64,000 nucleotides of DNA, taken from positions 108,643 through 172,642 of the forward strand of contig NZ_JAKILD010000008.1 in the NCBI RefSeq assembly GCF_023283825.1. The letters are read 5' to 3'. Shown piece after piece: positions 44,901 through 54,539 of this stretch (position 1 is the first letter of the stretch; the number at the start of each line of letters is the position of its first letter). The DNA comes from Shewanella olleyana. GTDB lineage: Bacteria > Pseudomonadota > Gammaproteobacteria > Enterobacterales > Shewanellaceae. The notes under the pieces are model-generated. The model was given only the letters and a program-made list of their open reading frames with translations. It did no database searches and was not told the origin of the DNA. Both the position numbers and the translations under genes were made by a program.

Positions 44901-46962
44901 TGACGTGTTTGCTGATGCGGATATTATGATATTCCAAGACTATAACAACGACGGTCAACTTCATTACTCTGAGGCCATTTGTGGCTCTCAACTGCCGCAA
45001 ACATCGATAGGTGAGTATTGTGCATTGGAAAACCCAACTGCAGGTGAATACATCATCATGGTGCAAAACTATCTATTGTACCCATGGGAAACTGTCGATA
45101 CTTATGAAATGTCTTATGCTTTGGTCGCCAAAGAACAAGCTAATGATATTAGTTTAACTTTCAGTGATTCAGAGGAGCTAAATTCATCATTAAATATTGA
45201 TTGGAATATGATGATGGAGCAAGGTAAAACCTATTACTCTGCGGCAGCTATTCAAGCTGGTACCAATGAAGAAGGTTCACTGGCTTTAGTCCCAATGACC
45301 ATAAAACGTGGCGTGAATACAGTATCAATCAACAGTTCACAAGATGCTGCACGAGTGGGTGACATTATTGATGTCAGCTTAATTGTTCAAGCGAATCAAA
45401 GCGGCGCCGACCGTAATGTAGAGTTAACAACTTTACTATCAGAAGGCCTAAGTATCGTACCTGATTCACTGGTGGATTTAGCGGGCGTTACTGCAACTGA
45501 CAGCGGATTTACATTGGCCACAAGTCAATTAAATACTGCAGATAAAGCCACTAACTATGTCGTCACGACCAATGAAACCGATCCTATGTGTCGTACTCCT
45601 TGGAACATTGACTATATCGATGGTACGCCAATTGATGGTAAGTATGTTGATCTCGCTAAGTTCGATATACAACCTTCTTGGGGCTCAATATATGAAGTGA
45701 ACGAATGGGGCTGGGGTAACTGGACACATGAAGTCACCATTCCGACGATTTATAACGACATGAAACCGTTTGATAATGAAGACTACTTTGTGACTGATCA
45801 AGTTGTCTTGAGTTCTCGTGGTTGGCTGCAGCTTGATTATGTGCAATTCAATCCATGGGATATCATGCCGCAACAAGTACACTTAGAGTTACCCGCAACA
45901 GACTACTCTACTCCACCTGACTTTATTGTCGCCCCTTTATGGAATGCAGAACAAGACATCAACTGGAATCAGAAAACCACGCTAGCAATGTACGAACCTA
46001 GCTGGGATGCTGAATTACAAAAAGGTGTATCTATTGCTTACTACGATGGCTACACCCTAGTTGAGTGGGATAATGCTTCCACCCATGACTTTGGCTACGA
46101 TGAAAACTGGAATCAAATCATTACACCTCGTGATGATAGCTACGACTTCCAAGTATTTATGCGTGAATACACTAGCCATAAACCTGGTGAATATGAATAC
46201 ATCATGGCTTACAACAATGTTGATGTAGGCAGCCAAAGTGGTTCAGGATCAATTGGTGTACGTGGTTACAATGGACCAAGAGCGGGTTTCTGGCCGCTTA
46301 ATGGTCATCAAGGTGCTTCATATGCTTATAACGATCTTAACGACAAATTACATGATGAATTAGTGGTTTGTTATAACATTGATGGCCCGCAGTCTAGTCG
46401 TGTTGAAGTGAGCTTCCAAGCTAAAGTCGTTCAAGCAGCCCTTGGAGTGAATCAATTAATTGATGTTACAGGAACTATTGATGGCATTGCAGATGCAAAC
46501 ACATCTCAAACTGTCACTGTAGCTGCCAATATTTCAATGCAGTCAATTGCTGATCATACGGTTGATGAGAATGGCACGCTAACGGGTATCACAGTTCATT
46601 ACATTGATAATGATGGCGGTCAGTCTGCCAACACGATTACTGTAACGGGCGATAACTTTACAGCGACTGTTAATGGTCATACATCGGGATCTAGCTTTGA
46701 TATCACGCCTAATCAAGACTTTTGGGGTGAAACCTTAGTGACTGTTTCGGTTGCTGATAATGTGTTCCCAACTGATATGGCCTCTACAAGCTTTATGTTG
46801 ACAGTAAACTCTGACGGGGTGGAACCCACACCACCAGCACCTGAAAACCCAATTGAACCTGAAGCGGAAGAACCTAAATCAAGTTCAGGTGGTAGCTTAG
46901 GTATATTAAGTTTACTGATGTTTGCCGGAATAGCTGCAAATCGTCGCCGTAAAGTGCATTAA
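41959..46962 (+). CDS. Giant S8 (subtilisin-like) serine protease with GlyGly-CTERM tail, copy A
   Basis: A 1667-residue exported protease. Order: signal peptide (1-23), I9-type propeptide (about 75-205; HTYIVRMNDKPIATYDG), catalytic domain with Asp242 (GIIDTGVNTDHP), His314 (GHGSHVAST) and Ser669 (SGTSMASPHVAG), a PA-domain insertion between His and Ser (about 485-610), then Fn3- and beta-sandwich-like regions and a repeat domain. The C-terminus has SSSGGSLGILSLLMF, a hydrophobic helix and NRRRKVH, a GlyGly-CTERM sorting signal that rhombosortase would cleave before type II-dependent release. It is a paralogue of 48427-53400. Confidence 0.93.
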   Translation: MKIKKLTLMTLAAIYAGGIANAAADINQQSKLNTEPQIPSTINMMELHKQKQLAAQSKANTVSTPLRHRQTANIHYQPKSATQKINLEQGLSGQHTYIVRMNDKPIATYDGTIPGLKSTKQALQRKRSNLNSFNAQPQHQQAIDGYKTHLLNKQQQVIATAGVQAEKQFTTAINAFTVKMTQQQAMRLAEQSEVAFIQRSTKLQLHTDVGPEHVGASGIWDGTATSNGMKYQGEGMVVGIIDTGVNTDHPSFAAVGGDGYAHTNPLGSGNYLGGCAEAEFADKCNDKLIGVYTHENITGTYPSDMQFGEDYEGHGSHVASTVAGNILYDVDVVTTELGGGAGNPIGVTMPMISGVAPHANIISYQVCDSDGCPGDAILFGIEQAILDGVDAINMSIGGGESFPWNDAFEMAFLSAREAGIAVALSAGNSGAAYGSDSLYTVDHTSPWVLNVAATTHARSINIHDKALNNLMGGDSNLAPQQLDGAGISGEFSGDFVIAADFGDARCNSPFAVDTFQATDIVICERGDIARVEKAMNVQAGGAGGFVLYNTWNEGDDVVDDAYVIPGIHLTANQYFGSWNVTGLQPWLMSANGETLSGTITASRATRDINPDDADWLADFSSRGPSSTVDELFSPGIAAPGVNIFAAWNDESPFNPQGDTRDYNTISGTSMASPHVAGMMTLIRQANPDWTASQIQSALQMTADSMAVKTPHPMSGETKVAGVYRAGHGLANVERAINAGLLMDETADNFRRANPQNGGLVRDLNLPQLINNDCGRTCTWLRTVTATKDGTWNVEVNQAQEGPMYWDYSLDPSAKVTVTPAEFSLKKGESITLTVNGSFEESDMAWYDGTIAETHGEIQFIATDETIPTSHWPFSAKFTGTTLPNTINVKAHDDMASHTIEDVPFGVPASSLSGVAYAPVEAIVHEFDLPRQQFSDQMVDENGFWNTELANIKTFNVTVPQNTAVFRAELTDRIKSSMNTAYDVFADADIMIFQDYNNDGQLHYSEAICGSQLPQTSIGEYCALENPTAGEYIIMVQNYLLYPWETVDTYEMSYALVAKEQANDISLTFSDSEELNSSLNIDWNMMMEQGKTYYSAAAIQAGTNEEGSLALVPMTIKRGVNTVSINSSQDAARVGDIIDVSLIVQANQSGADRNVELTTLLSEGLSIVPDSLVDLAGVTATDSGFTLATSQLNTADKATNYVVTTNETDPMCRTPWNIDYIDGTPIDGKYVDLAKFDIQPSWGSIYEVNEWGWGNWTHEVTIPTIYNDMKPFDNEDYFVTDQVVLSSRGWLQLDYVQFNPWDIMPQQVHLELPATDYSTPPDFIVAPLWNAEQDINWNQKTTLAMYEPSWDAELQKGVSIAYYDGYTLVEWDNASTHDFGYDENWNQIITPRDDSYDFQVFMREYTSHKPGEYEYIMAYNNVDVGSQSGSGSIGVRGYNGPRAGFWPLNGHQGASYAYNDLNDKLHDELVVCYNIDGPQSSRVEVSFQAKVVQAALGVNQLIDVTGTIDGIADANTSQTVTVAANISMQSIADHTVDENGTLTGITVHYIDNDGGQSANTITVTGDNFTATVNGHTSGSSFDITPNQDFWGETLVTVSVADNVFPTDMASTSFMLTVNSDGVEPTPPAPENPIEPEAEEPKSSSGGSLGILSLLMFAGIAANRRRKVH

Positions 46963-46992
46963 TCTAGTCGAGTATTCTGAATAAGTTTACAT

Positions 46993-47023
46993 AATAAGGT
47001 CTTCAATCGAAGGCCTTATTTAT
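46993..47023 (+). terminator. Terminator of protease A
   Basis: AATAAGG-TCTTC / GAAGG-CCTTATT stem, 31 bp after the stop. T-rich on both sides, so it may also act on the leftward LysR transcript. Confidence 0.7.
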
Positions 47024-47082
47024 TGAATAGGGAATATCATTTACGGCATGTGTTAACCGTTGTTTTTTTTACACCATTGCTC

Positions 47083-48027
47083 TTATGCTGATTCTTTTAG
47101 CACTGTTTGTTTTAGTTTTACATCCATAGCGCGCTCTTTTAAATATTCTATAAAAGCTTTGGCTGATGGGCTTTGACTTTTTTGTTTTAAGTAGACAATA
47201 CAAAATTGAGCAAATAACTCAGGCATCATAGTAGGTTTTAAGCTTACCAAGGCGCCACTTTCTAGTTCTGCTCTAACTGCAATTTCTGGCGTTAATGCCA
47301 CCAAATCACCTGTCATAATGGCCTCTTTAATTGGATGAAACTGCTCAAAACGAACTAAACCTGAAAAATCATCACGTTGTATCATAAATAAATCTTCGAA
47401 TATATGTGACACTTCTTCAGGTAAGTGACGCGGAATAGCTAAAGGGTAATCACGTAAAGTCGGTAAAAACAATCGAGGAAGAGAAAGTAAAGGGTGGTTA
47501 GGACGACAGCAAAATATTACTGGAAAAGGTGGTAAATCTACCATAGTCACCAATTCACTTTTATCAATGTCAGATTTCTTAGTTTCAGCCGCAACAAAAA
47601 AATCGATATCTCCGTTAACTAATTGCTGATACAAATCACTCCACCCCGCCACTTTCAATTCAACGGCCATATCGGGGAAGTCTCTAAGAAAGTAACCAAT
47701 AATAGGGCCAACGAGACTATTAGAAGGGATTGGGCTAGCACCAATGTTTAGCTCTTTAGTGTCTGTACCATTAAAATTAGAAATATCTTGATGTAACGAC
47801 TCTACCTCTCGTAATATTTTTAGGCTACGCGCTAACACTAGCTTACCTAACGCTGTTATTTGTACCTCTTTTGTTGTCCTATCAAATAACTTACCTCCGA
47901 TTAGCAATTCAAGCTTTTTGATACTTTTAGATAATGATGGCTGAGTAATATTTAACTTCTCAGCTGCGCGATAGAAATGCCTTAACTCAGCCAATACGAC
48001 AAAATGTTTTATATGGCGTAACTCCAT
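47083..48027 (-). CDS. LysR-family regulator, divergent from the second S8 protease gene
   Basis: A 314-residue paralogue of the 40612 regulator, with the same N-terminal layout and effector-domain motifs (VIFCCRPNHPL / AIFCCRAEHPL; LVALTPEIAV / LVALAPDVSV). A 399-bp gap separates it from the protease B gene. The gap holds an AAAGGAGGTAATCAG sequence about 66 bp before the protease start, but no gene. Confidence 0.9.
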   Translation of the reverse strand: MELRHIKHFVVLAELRHFYRAAEKLNITQPSLSKSIKKLELLIGGKLFDRTTKEVQITALGKLVLARSLKILREVESLHQDISNFNGTDTKELNIGASPIPSNSLVGPIIGYFLRDFPDMAVELKVAGWSDLYQQLVNGDIDFFVAAETKKSDIDKSELVTMVDLPPFPVIFCCRPNHPLLSLPRLFLPTLRDYPLAIPRHLPEEVSHIFEDLFMIQRDDFSGLVRFEQFHPIKEAIMTGDLVALTPEIAVRAELESGALVSLKPTMMPELFAQFCIVYLKQKSQSPSAKAFIEYLKERAMDVKLKQTVLKESA

Positions 48028-48426
48028 TACGGTTCCTTGTTCAAGGTGAAAAAACCAAGAGCTATAGTCTCTCCATGTCAGTTATTTCAGAGTAACAGAG
48101 TCCTACCACCTTTAACCGAACCAAATGTTACATTAGTGTTACTTTTTGTATCAATACTCATCAGAATAGATCATTCCAGCTAACTTAGTAGACTCCCCCC
48201 AGATACACCAAGCATCAACTAAACACAGCTAAAACACTGTTTAAATTCAAAAAAATAAACGCAAAGCTAAATTGACCACATAAAAGAACAATTAATTAAT
48301 GCGCATACCGCATCAATTCATTACTGATAGATATTGGATGATTTTACAAGCAAACGATAAAAAGGAGGTAATCAGACGAATTTAACGTCTGTGTAACAAT
48401 AAAAAATAGCAATCAAGGAAAGGACA

Positions 48427-51400
48427 ATGAAACTAAAGCAAATAAGCATAATGACGCTCGCGGCCATCTATGCAGGAGCTGTAGGAGCAAGTGCAATCAA
48501 TAGCACAGTCACTACACCTAATGGAATAATAATTAAACCAATAGAAGTCACTGACGCGGTAAAAAAATTTAATGAAGATCGTTATCGTGACCGTGCATCT
48601 ACCCAGTCAAATAGCACTATCACTAATGGCCGTAATATTCACCGAGCCGTCAGTAGTGATAACCGTAAAGTGCCTTTTCAATATGAAGCTGACGTTGAAG
48701 GTGAACAAGTCTATATTATTGAATTATCGGACAAACCTGTTTCTTTATATCAAGGTAATAAAACTGGTTTACTGGCCACATCAGCTAAAAGCAATGGCAT
48801 ACCTGCCAGTTTAAGCCCAAACCTTCATAACAAAATCGATGTTAATAGTGCAACCGTTAAAGCTTATCGCACTCACCTACTTGAACAGCAAGATAATGTT
48901 ATCTCACAAATTACGAGCACCGTAGGCACAGCAGAAACCATCGCCCAATACCAGTTAGCCTTTAACGGTATGTCGATGCGAATGACCCAAGATCAAGCCG
49001 CTCAAGTGGCAAGCTTACCAGGTGTTGTTAATGTCACACGTGAAAAAATGTATGAACTTCACACCGACGTTGGCCCACAACATATTGGGGCTGATAAATT
49101 TTGGACTGGCGAAGTAACAGGTGAAGCTTTTACCGGTAAAGGTATTGTTGTAGGTGTTCTAGATACAGGTATCAACAGTGATCATGTGTCTTTTGCTGCT
49201 GAGGGTGATGATGGTTATGTACATCAATTACCCGCTCGCTACGATGGCTATATAGGTGATTGTGAATTAGCCGAATTTGAATCCATGTGTAATGACAAAC
49301 TTATTGGTGTCCGCTCTTACCCTGTTATTACTGATACTTACACAGACCCGACTTTCCAACCAGACAAGAATTGGTGGGAAATAACGGATCCAGTTCGTCC
49401 TGCAAACGGTGAAGATTATAATGGCCACGGTTCACACACGGCTTCTACGGTTGCAGGTAATATTTTAGTCGACACCTTTTATACTGTTCCTGAAGTGGGC
49501 GTTACTGGCGGTGGTAACCCAACGAATCTTAGCCTTCCTCGTATTTCAGGGGTTGCGCCTCATGCCAATGTCATTATGTATCAAGTATGTCACCCAGGTG
49601 ACGCAACGCTTAACCAATACTCTGGTTGTCCAGGCTCTGCACTGCTTTCAGGGATTGAAGATGCTGTAGCTGATGGTGTTGATGTTATCAACTATTCTAT
49701 TGGTACTGCTTATGGCGCTTTTCCTTGGGAAGACCCAATGGAAATGGCATTTCTTGCTGCTCGTGAAGCCGGTATTTCTGTCGCAGCTTCTGCAGGTAAC
49801 TCATTTGACCCTAGAGAATCTAACGCTCGTCGTGGTGCAATTGACCATTTATCACCTTGGTTAACTTCCGTTGCAGCAACAACTCACACCCGAGAATTTG
49901 GTGTTGAAGGTAAGATGATTACGGATTCTGTTGGTGGTGAACAAGAGCTTACTAATATTGAAGGTGGCGGCATAACAGAAAGTTATACTGGTCCTGTCGT
50001 CGATGCGAAAGCATATGGTTGGGAATATGAAAAATGTAACGAACCTTTCCCTGAAGGCTTTTTTGACTTAGACCCTGACGGTGTAGCATTCGACACAGCG
50101 CCTATTGTTGTTTGTAAGCGAGGTGATATTGCACGTGTAGAAAAAGCGATGAATGTTGCTGCAGGTGGTGCTGGTGCCATTATTTTGCGTAACGCAAGCA
50201 ATTCTGAAAGCATCAATAATGACGCCTTTGCTATACCGGGAGTTCACATCTCCTATGCAGGTTACAATGGTGACTCTTCAAATAACTGGTATGGTTTATC
50301 AAAATGGTTATCTAATGGTAGCGATCATCGGTTAACCATAACGGCATCAGAGGTGGTTGCTAAGACGCGAGAAGCTAATTATGTCGCTGACTTCTCATCA
50401 CGTGGTCATAACTTTGATAACCCAGAAGTTATGTCTCCTAATTTAGCTGCGCCAGGTGTCGATGTTTATGCCGCTTGGGCAGATGATATGCCAATGACTG
50501 CTGTAGGTGTACCGAGTGATTACAATGCGATTAGCGGAACATCAATGGCTGCACCACATGTTGCTGGCGCAATGGCGTTACTCAAACAAGCACAGCCTAG
50601 CTGGACACCGGCTCAAATTCAGTCAGCGTTAATGACAACCGCCAGTTTAGAGGGCATGAATAGAACCATTGAGCAATATCCATATGATGACTCAGAGCCT
50701 GCAGGATTTAGTGATGCTGGTAGCGGAGTGATCAATGTAGCCCACGCCTATAAAGCGGGCTTGATTATGGATGAAACCGCCGATAACTATCGCGCTGCTA
50801 ATCCTAAAAATGGTGGTACAGTTAGCACCTTGAACCTGCCATATTTTTACAATGAAGAATGTAACGGTACATGTACTATGATGCGTACCTTTACTGCTAC
50901 AGCGGATGGTACTTGGACTGTTGATGCGCAAAATCTAGCTATGGAAGGCGCTGACATGTTATCGCTAGAAGTCTCTCCTAGCAGCTTCTCATTAGCAAAA
51001 GGTGAATCTCAAACCATTATGCTGACAGCAAAAGTGCTTGAAGTTCAAGCGCCTGGTGCTGACTCATCATCATTACGCCTCTTGGGTGATGTCACCATTA
51101 CACCAAGTAGCCTTGATATGCCACTACAGCATCTTCCTGTGAGCATTCGTTATAGTGGTAATAACATGCCTGAAAATGTCATGGGTAAAATCCACCGACA
51201 ACAAGGCCACATTCTTACACCTGAAATTTATACAGAAGAAATCCAACAATTCAATTATCAGTCTAATGGGTTGATTAAAGCTGAACGCATCGATGCGCAA
51301 ATACAGCGAAGTGATGTGAAAGACTTTGCTGGCCGTGAAGCACGAGAAGCTGATGGACAAGTGGTACGATTCTTTGACGTACCAGAAGGCACTAAACGCA

Positions 51401-53400
51401 TTGTTTGGGAAGTGATTCATGCCGACAATAATGCGTACGCTTCTATCGACTTAGGCTTAGATCTCAATGATGATGGAGATATTCAGTGGCAAGATGAGGC
51501 TATTTGTTACTCTCGAATTGATAACAATGACTTCTGTGCAATCAATAATCCTACTCCAGGCACATATTGGGCCTATGCTTCAAACTACAAGTATGACTAT
51601 GAAGACCCTGATAATTTAGCGGATAATTTCACCTTAGCACTAGCGGTTATAGGTGAACAAGATGATGGTAACTTGATAGCTTCTGGGCCGGATATGAGTA
51701 ATGGTATCGACCCTTATCGTATTCAACTTGATTACAACTTACCTGAGGCAATGGAAGGCGATATTTTCTATGGTTATGTTGGGTTAGGAAGCGACAGTTA
51801 TAACTCTGCGAACCTAGGTTATATTCCTGTTCAGTTAATTCATAGTGGTACTGATACCCAAGTCATCGCGAGTCAGTCAAGTGCAAAGACTGGTGATATT
51901 ATTGACTTTGAAGTATCACTGGAACCAAATCTACTCGGTGGTGAGCGTCAGTTTACTCTAAACACAGAATTAGCTTCTGGATTACAGTTACTCGAAGATA
52001 CGATTACAGTTGCTGGTTTAGCGGAATATACTGATGCCATGATGGTTGAAGGAAACAGCATTAGTTTCAATACTGTTCAGCCTTCTTCAGCGGATATAGC
52101 ACGTCATTATGTCTTCACAACAAGCCTTGAAGATGCGACCTGTAGGGTTCCTTCCTCAATACAAATTGATGAAGATAAATACCTCGATCTAAGTCTACAT
52201 ATGGCTTCATCTGCGATGGGGATTACTGGCTACTCAAACCAATATCTAAGCTTGCCTATGTCGAGCAATGGCTTACCTCATGTGCCTTTATACGGTGCCG
52301 AGGCTGATATGTTGCATGACTTGTTAGAGATATCGCCATTCGGTTATGTAAAATTTGATGAGATGCCTGATTTCTATAGTTTTCATAGAGAATTTAATGA
52401 TGAATTCCAAGACTTTCCTGACACCATAGTCGCGCCGCTGTGGCGTGGTGATGTCATGATGCCGGAATCAACATTTAGTGAAGACCGTGGTGAGGTAATA
52501 AATAATGTTTATGGTGCCGTTATTGGTGATTATTATGTATTCCAGTGGAAAGGCGGTGAGGAATTTGTCAACCGTTTCACAGGAAATCGTAATCCTGACG
52601 TAAACTCGTTCTTTGACATTGAGACCATCATCTCAACCAATATCGACTTTGCACCTGGACAGCATGAAATGATGTTTGCCTACAAGTCAATTGAAACTAC
52701 AAATGATCATTACGGTTCTATCGGCCTACATGGCTACTATGGCGAGCGTGCTACATTTGCTCCTGTCAATGGTTGGTCAAATGATGGATTTGCCTACAAT
52801 AATGTAAATGACAAAGTGTCAGAAGGTATGATGGTCTGTGCTAACTATCAAGGTCCAGAAAGTTCTGGACTTACGGTAAGTTTCTCAGCCCGAGTATCTG
52901 CGGCAGCTGTTGGAATTGAAAATGCAGTCACGGTGACAAGCCAATATAGTGACTCAGAATTAATCACCTCAGATGTGACCGTAAGCTCACCGAGTAATAT
53001 TCAAGTTGTTGCGATTAACGATCAAATGATTGAAGAAAACGACACGCTAGAATTATCAGTGACTTATGCTGACCTTAAAAATACTGTTAACGGTATTCAA
53101 GTGTCTGGAGACAATATCTCAGCTGAAATTGACGGTAATGATATCACTATCACTCCAGCTGCAGACTGGCATGGCGAGACGATAGTAACGGTTATGGTAC
53201 ATGATATGGCTTATCCATCGGATAGTGCTTCTACTAGCTTCATGCTTACAGTGAACTCTGACGGTGTAGAACCTGCACCAGTTCCACCAGCAGAAGAGGC
53301 TCCTGTTGAAACGAGTTCTTCAAATGGCGGTAGCATGGAGATCTTAAGTCTGATTTTAGTTGGCTTACTAGGCGCAAGTCGCCGTCGTAAACTACACTAG
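48427..53400 (+). CDS. Giant S8 (subtilisin-like) serine protease with GlyGly-CTERM tail, copy B
   Basis: A 1657-residue exported protease, paralogous to copy A along its whole length. Signal peptide (MKLKQISIMTLAAIYAGAVG), I9-like propeptide (EQVYIIELSDKPVSLYQG), catalytic residues Asp246 (GVLDTGINSDH), His334 (NGHGSHTAST) and Ser706 (SGTSMAAPHVAG), a PA insertion, beta domains, and the tail SSSNGGSMEILSLILVG followed by ASRRRKLH. The same ...MIDHxVxENxTL-type module (QMIEENDTLELSV against HTVDENGTLTGIT) precedes the tail in both. Probable role: surface or secreted degradation of protein for nutrition. Confidence 0.93.
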   Translation: MKLKQISIMTLAAIYAGAVGASAINSTVTTPNGIIIKPIEVTDAVKKFNEDRYRDRASTQSNSTITNGRNIHRAVSSDNRKVPFQYEADVEGEQVYIIELSDKPVSLYQGNKTGLLATSAKSNGIPASLSPNLHNKIDVNSATVKAYRTHLLEQQDNVISQITSTVGTAETIAQYQLAFNGMSMRMTQDQAAQVASLPGVVNVTREKMYELHTDVGPQHIGADKFWTGEVTGEAFTGKGIVVGVLDTGINSDHVSFAAEGDDGYVHQLPARYDGYIGDCELAEFESMCNDKLIGVRSYPVITDTYTDPTFQPDKNWWEITDPVRPANGEDYNGHGSHTASTVAGNILVDTFYTVPEVGVTGGGNPTNLSLPRISGVAPHANVIMYQVCHPGDATLNQYSGCPGSALLSGIEDAVADGVDVINYSIGTAYGAFPWEDPMEMAFLAAREAGISVAASAGNSFDPRESNARRGAIDHLSPWLTSVAATTHTREFGVEGKMITDSVGGEQELTNIEGGGITESYTGPVVDAKAYGWEYEKCNEPFPEGFFDLDPDGVAFDTAPIVVCKRGDIARVEKAMNVAAGGAGAIILRNASNSESINNDAFAIPGVHISYAGYNGDSSNNWYGLSKWLSNGSDHRLTITASEVVAKTREANYVADFSSRGHNFDNPEVMSPNLAAPGVDVYAAWADDMPMTAVGVPSDYNAISGTSMAAPHVAGAMALLKQAQPSWTPAQIQSALMTTASLEGMNRTIEQYPYDDSEPAGFSDAGSGVINVAHAYKAGLIMDETADNYRAANPKNGGTVSTLNLPYFYNEECNGTCTMMRTFTATADGTWTVDAQNLAMEGADMLSLEVSPSSFSLAKGESQTIMLTAKVLEVQAPGADSSSLRLLGDVTITPSSLDMPLQHLPVSIRYSGNNMPENVMGKIHRQQGHILTPEIYTEEIQQFNYQSNGLIKAERIDAQIQRSDVKDFAGREAREADGQVVRFFDVPEGTKRIVWEVIHADNNAYASIDLGLDLNDDGDIQWQDEAICYSRIDNNDFCAINNPTPGTYWAYASNYKYDYEDPDNLADNFTLALAVIGEQDDGNLIASGPDMSNGIDPYRIQLDYNLPEAMEGDIFYGYVGLGSDSYNSANLGYIPVQLIHSGTDTQVIASQSSAKTGDIIDFEVSLEPNLLGGERQFTLNTELASGLQLLEDTITVAGLAEYTDAMMVEGNSISFNTVQPSSADIARHYVFTTSLEDATCRVPSSIQIDEDKYLDLSLHMASSAMGITGYSNQYLSLPMSSNGLPHVPLYGAEADMLHDLLEISPFGYVKFDEMPDFYSFHREFNDEFQDFPDTIVAPLWRGDVMMPESTFSEDRGEVINNVYGAVIGDYYVFQWKGGEEFVNRFTGNRNPDVNSFFDIETIISTNIDFAPGQHEMMFAYKSIETTNDHYGSIGLHGYYGERATFAPVNGWSNDGFAYNNVNDKVSEGMMVCANYQGPESSGLTVSFSARVSAAAVGIENAVTVTSQYSDSELITSDVTVSSPSNIQVVAINDQMIEENDTLELSVTYADLKNTVNGIQVSGDNISAEIDGNDITITPAADWHGETIVTVMVHDMAYPSDSASTSFMLTVNSDGVEPAPVPPAEEAPVETSSSNGGSMEILSLILVGLLGASRRRKLH

Positions 53401-53424
53401 AAAAGCGTTCCAAAACTAGTGTTT

Positions 53425-53452
53425 GGGCCTTCTGCAAAGAAGGCCCTTTTTT
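53425..53452 (+). terminator. Terminator of protease B
   Basis: GGGCCTTC-TGCAAA-GAAGGCCC followed by TTTTTT. Confidence 0.92.
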
Positions 53453-53521
53453 ATGCTTTGCTGTTGAACATGAGATAGAAATTAACTGATGTGTTTAAGA
53501 CACAAGCAAAAGAGACGGGTA

Positions 53522-54214
53522 CTATTTAACTGATTTAACTTCTTCATCGGTAAGAAAACGCCACTCACCTTCCAATAGATCATCTTCCATTTCAATGCTA
53601 CCAACAGCTTCACGGTGAAGGTTAACCACTTTATTCCCAACAGCTGCAAACATGCGTTTTACTTGATGATATTTGCCTTCACTGATTGTTAATCTAGCAT
53701 GTGTCGCATCGATAATGTCTAGTACAGCTGGCTTTGTTAAGCCATCTTCACTGCGAAGCTGAACACCTTCTTTAAAGGTGTCTACTAAGCTTTCATCTAA
53801 AGGTTCAGCCACTTCAACATAGTAGCGTTTACCACAATCTTTTTTAGGCGAGGTGATTTTATGCGACCACAATCCATCACTGGTGATCAACACAAGGCCT
53901 GTGGTATCAACATCAAGGCGTCCTGCAATATGCAAGGTATCGACCTTTTCAATGTCCATCAAACTTAATACCGACTGATACTCTTCATCAATCGTTGAAC
54001 AAATAGTATCGACTGGCTTATTCATCATAATGTAACGATCGCCAATGATATTTATCTGACGACCTTCAATGCACACTTCAGTTTCATCGCCGACCTTAAA
54101 ACTAGAGCTTTTCACTACCACACCATCACAAGTGACTTCGCCTGACTTTAATACTCGTTTCGCCAGTGAGCGTGTCAGCTCAGTACTTTCACAGATAAAC
54201 TTATCTAAACGCAT
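53522..54214 (-). CDS. rsuA: 16S rRNA pseudouridine(516) synthase
   Basis: A 230-residue enzyme from ATG 54214 (MRLDKFICESTELTRSLAKR); an upstream TTG would add four residues. The N-terminal S4-like RNA-binding part is followed by the RsuA/RluB-family catalytic motif GRLDVDTTGLVLITSDG with the catalytic Asp, and KRYYVEVAEP and EGKYHQVKRMFAAVGNKV. It modifies U516 of 16S rRNA in E. coli. It is alone on the minus strand, convergent with protease B. Confidence 0.88.
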   Translation of the reverse strand: MRLDKFICESTELTRSLAKRVLKSGEVTCDGVVVKSSSFKVGDETEVCIEGRQINIIGDRYIMMNKPVDTICSTIDEEYQSVLSLMDIEKVDTLHIAGRLDVDTTGLVLITSDGLWSHKITSPKKDCGKRYYVEVAEPLDESLVDTFKEGVQLRSEDGLTKPAVLDIIDATHARLTISEGKYHQVKRMFAAVGNKVVNLHREAVGSIEMEDDLLEGEWRFLTDEEVKSVK

Positions 54215-54539
54215 TGCTACAACCAATTCTTTGTCTTAATTGCGCGCTATTATGAGCCGTCAGCGAATAAATGAACATCAAATATTCGACCCTGAGCCTA
54301 AAATGGTAATTTTTAGTTACATATCTCCTTCTTAAAGTCTCACATTTTCTCAACAAAAACAGATTTCCCCCTTGTTAAATGCCCTTTTCAGCACTTAACA
54401 TGGGTTTCACAACTATAAAGACTGATTTTCTATTTACTGTTTCTCGTTAAATCGCTTTATATAACGAAAAAGAGTAAATGAAAAATCAGCATCTAAAGTT
54501 CATTGAAGGGCTTATTAAAATAATGCAAAGGGAAACAAC

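Noticed and set aside
43420..45066. Several antisense frames of 60-110 codons inside the protease A gene
   Set aside because: All are shadows of a protease gene supported by its catalytic motifs, and none has independent support.
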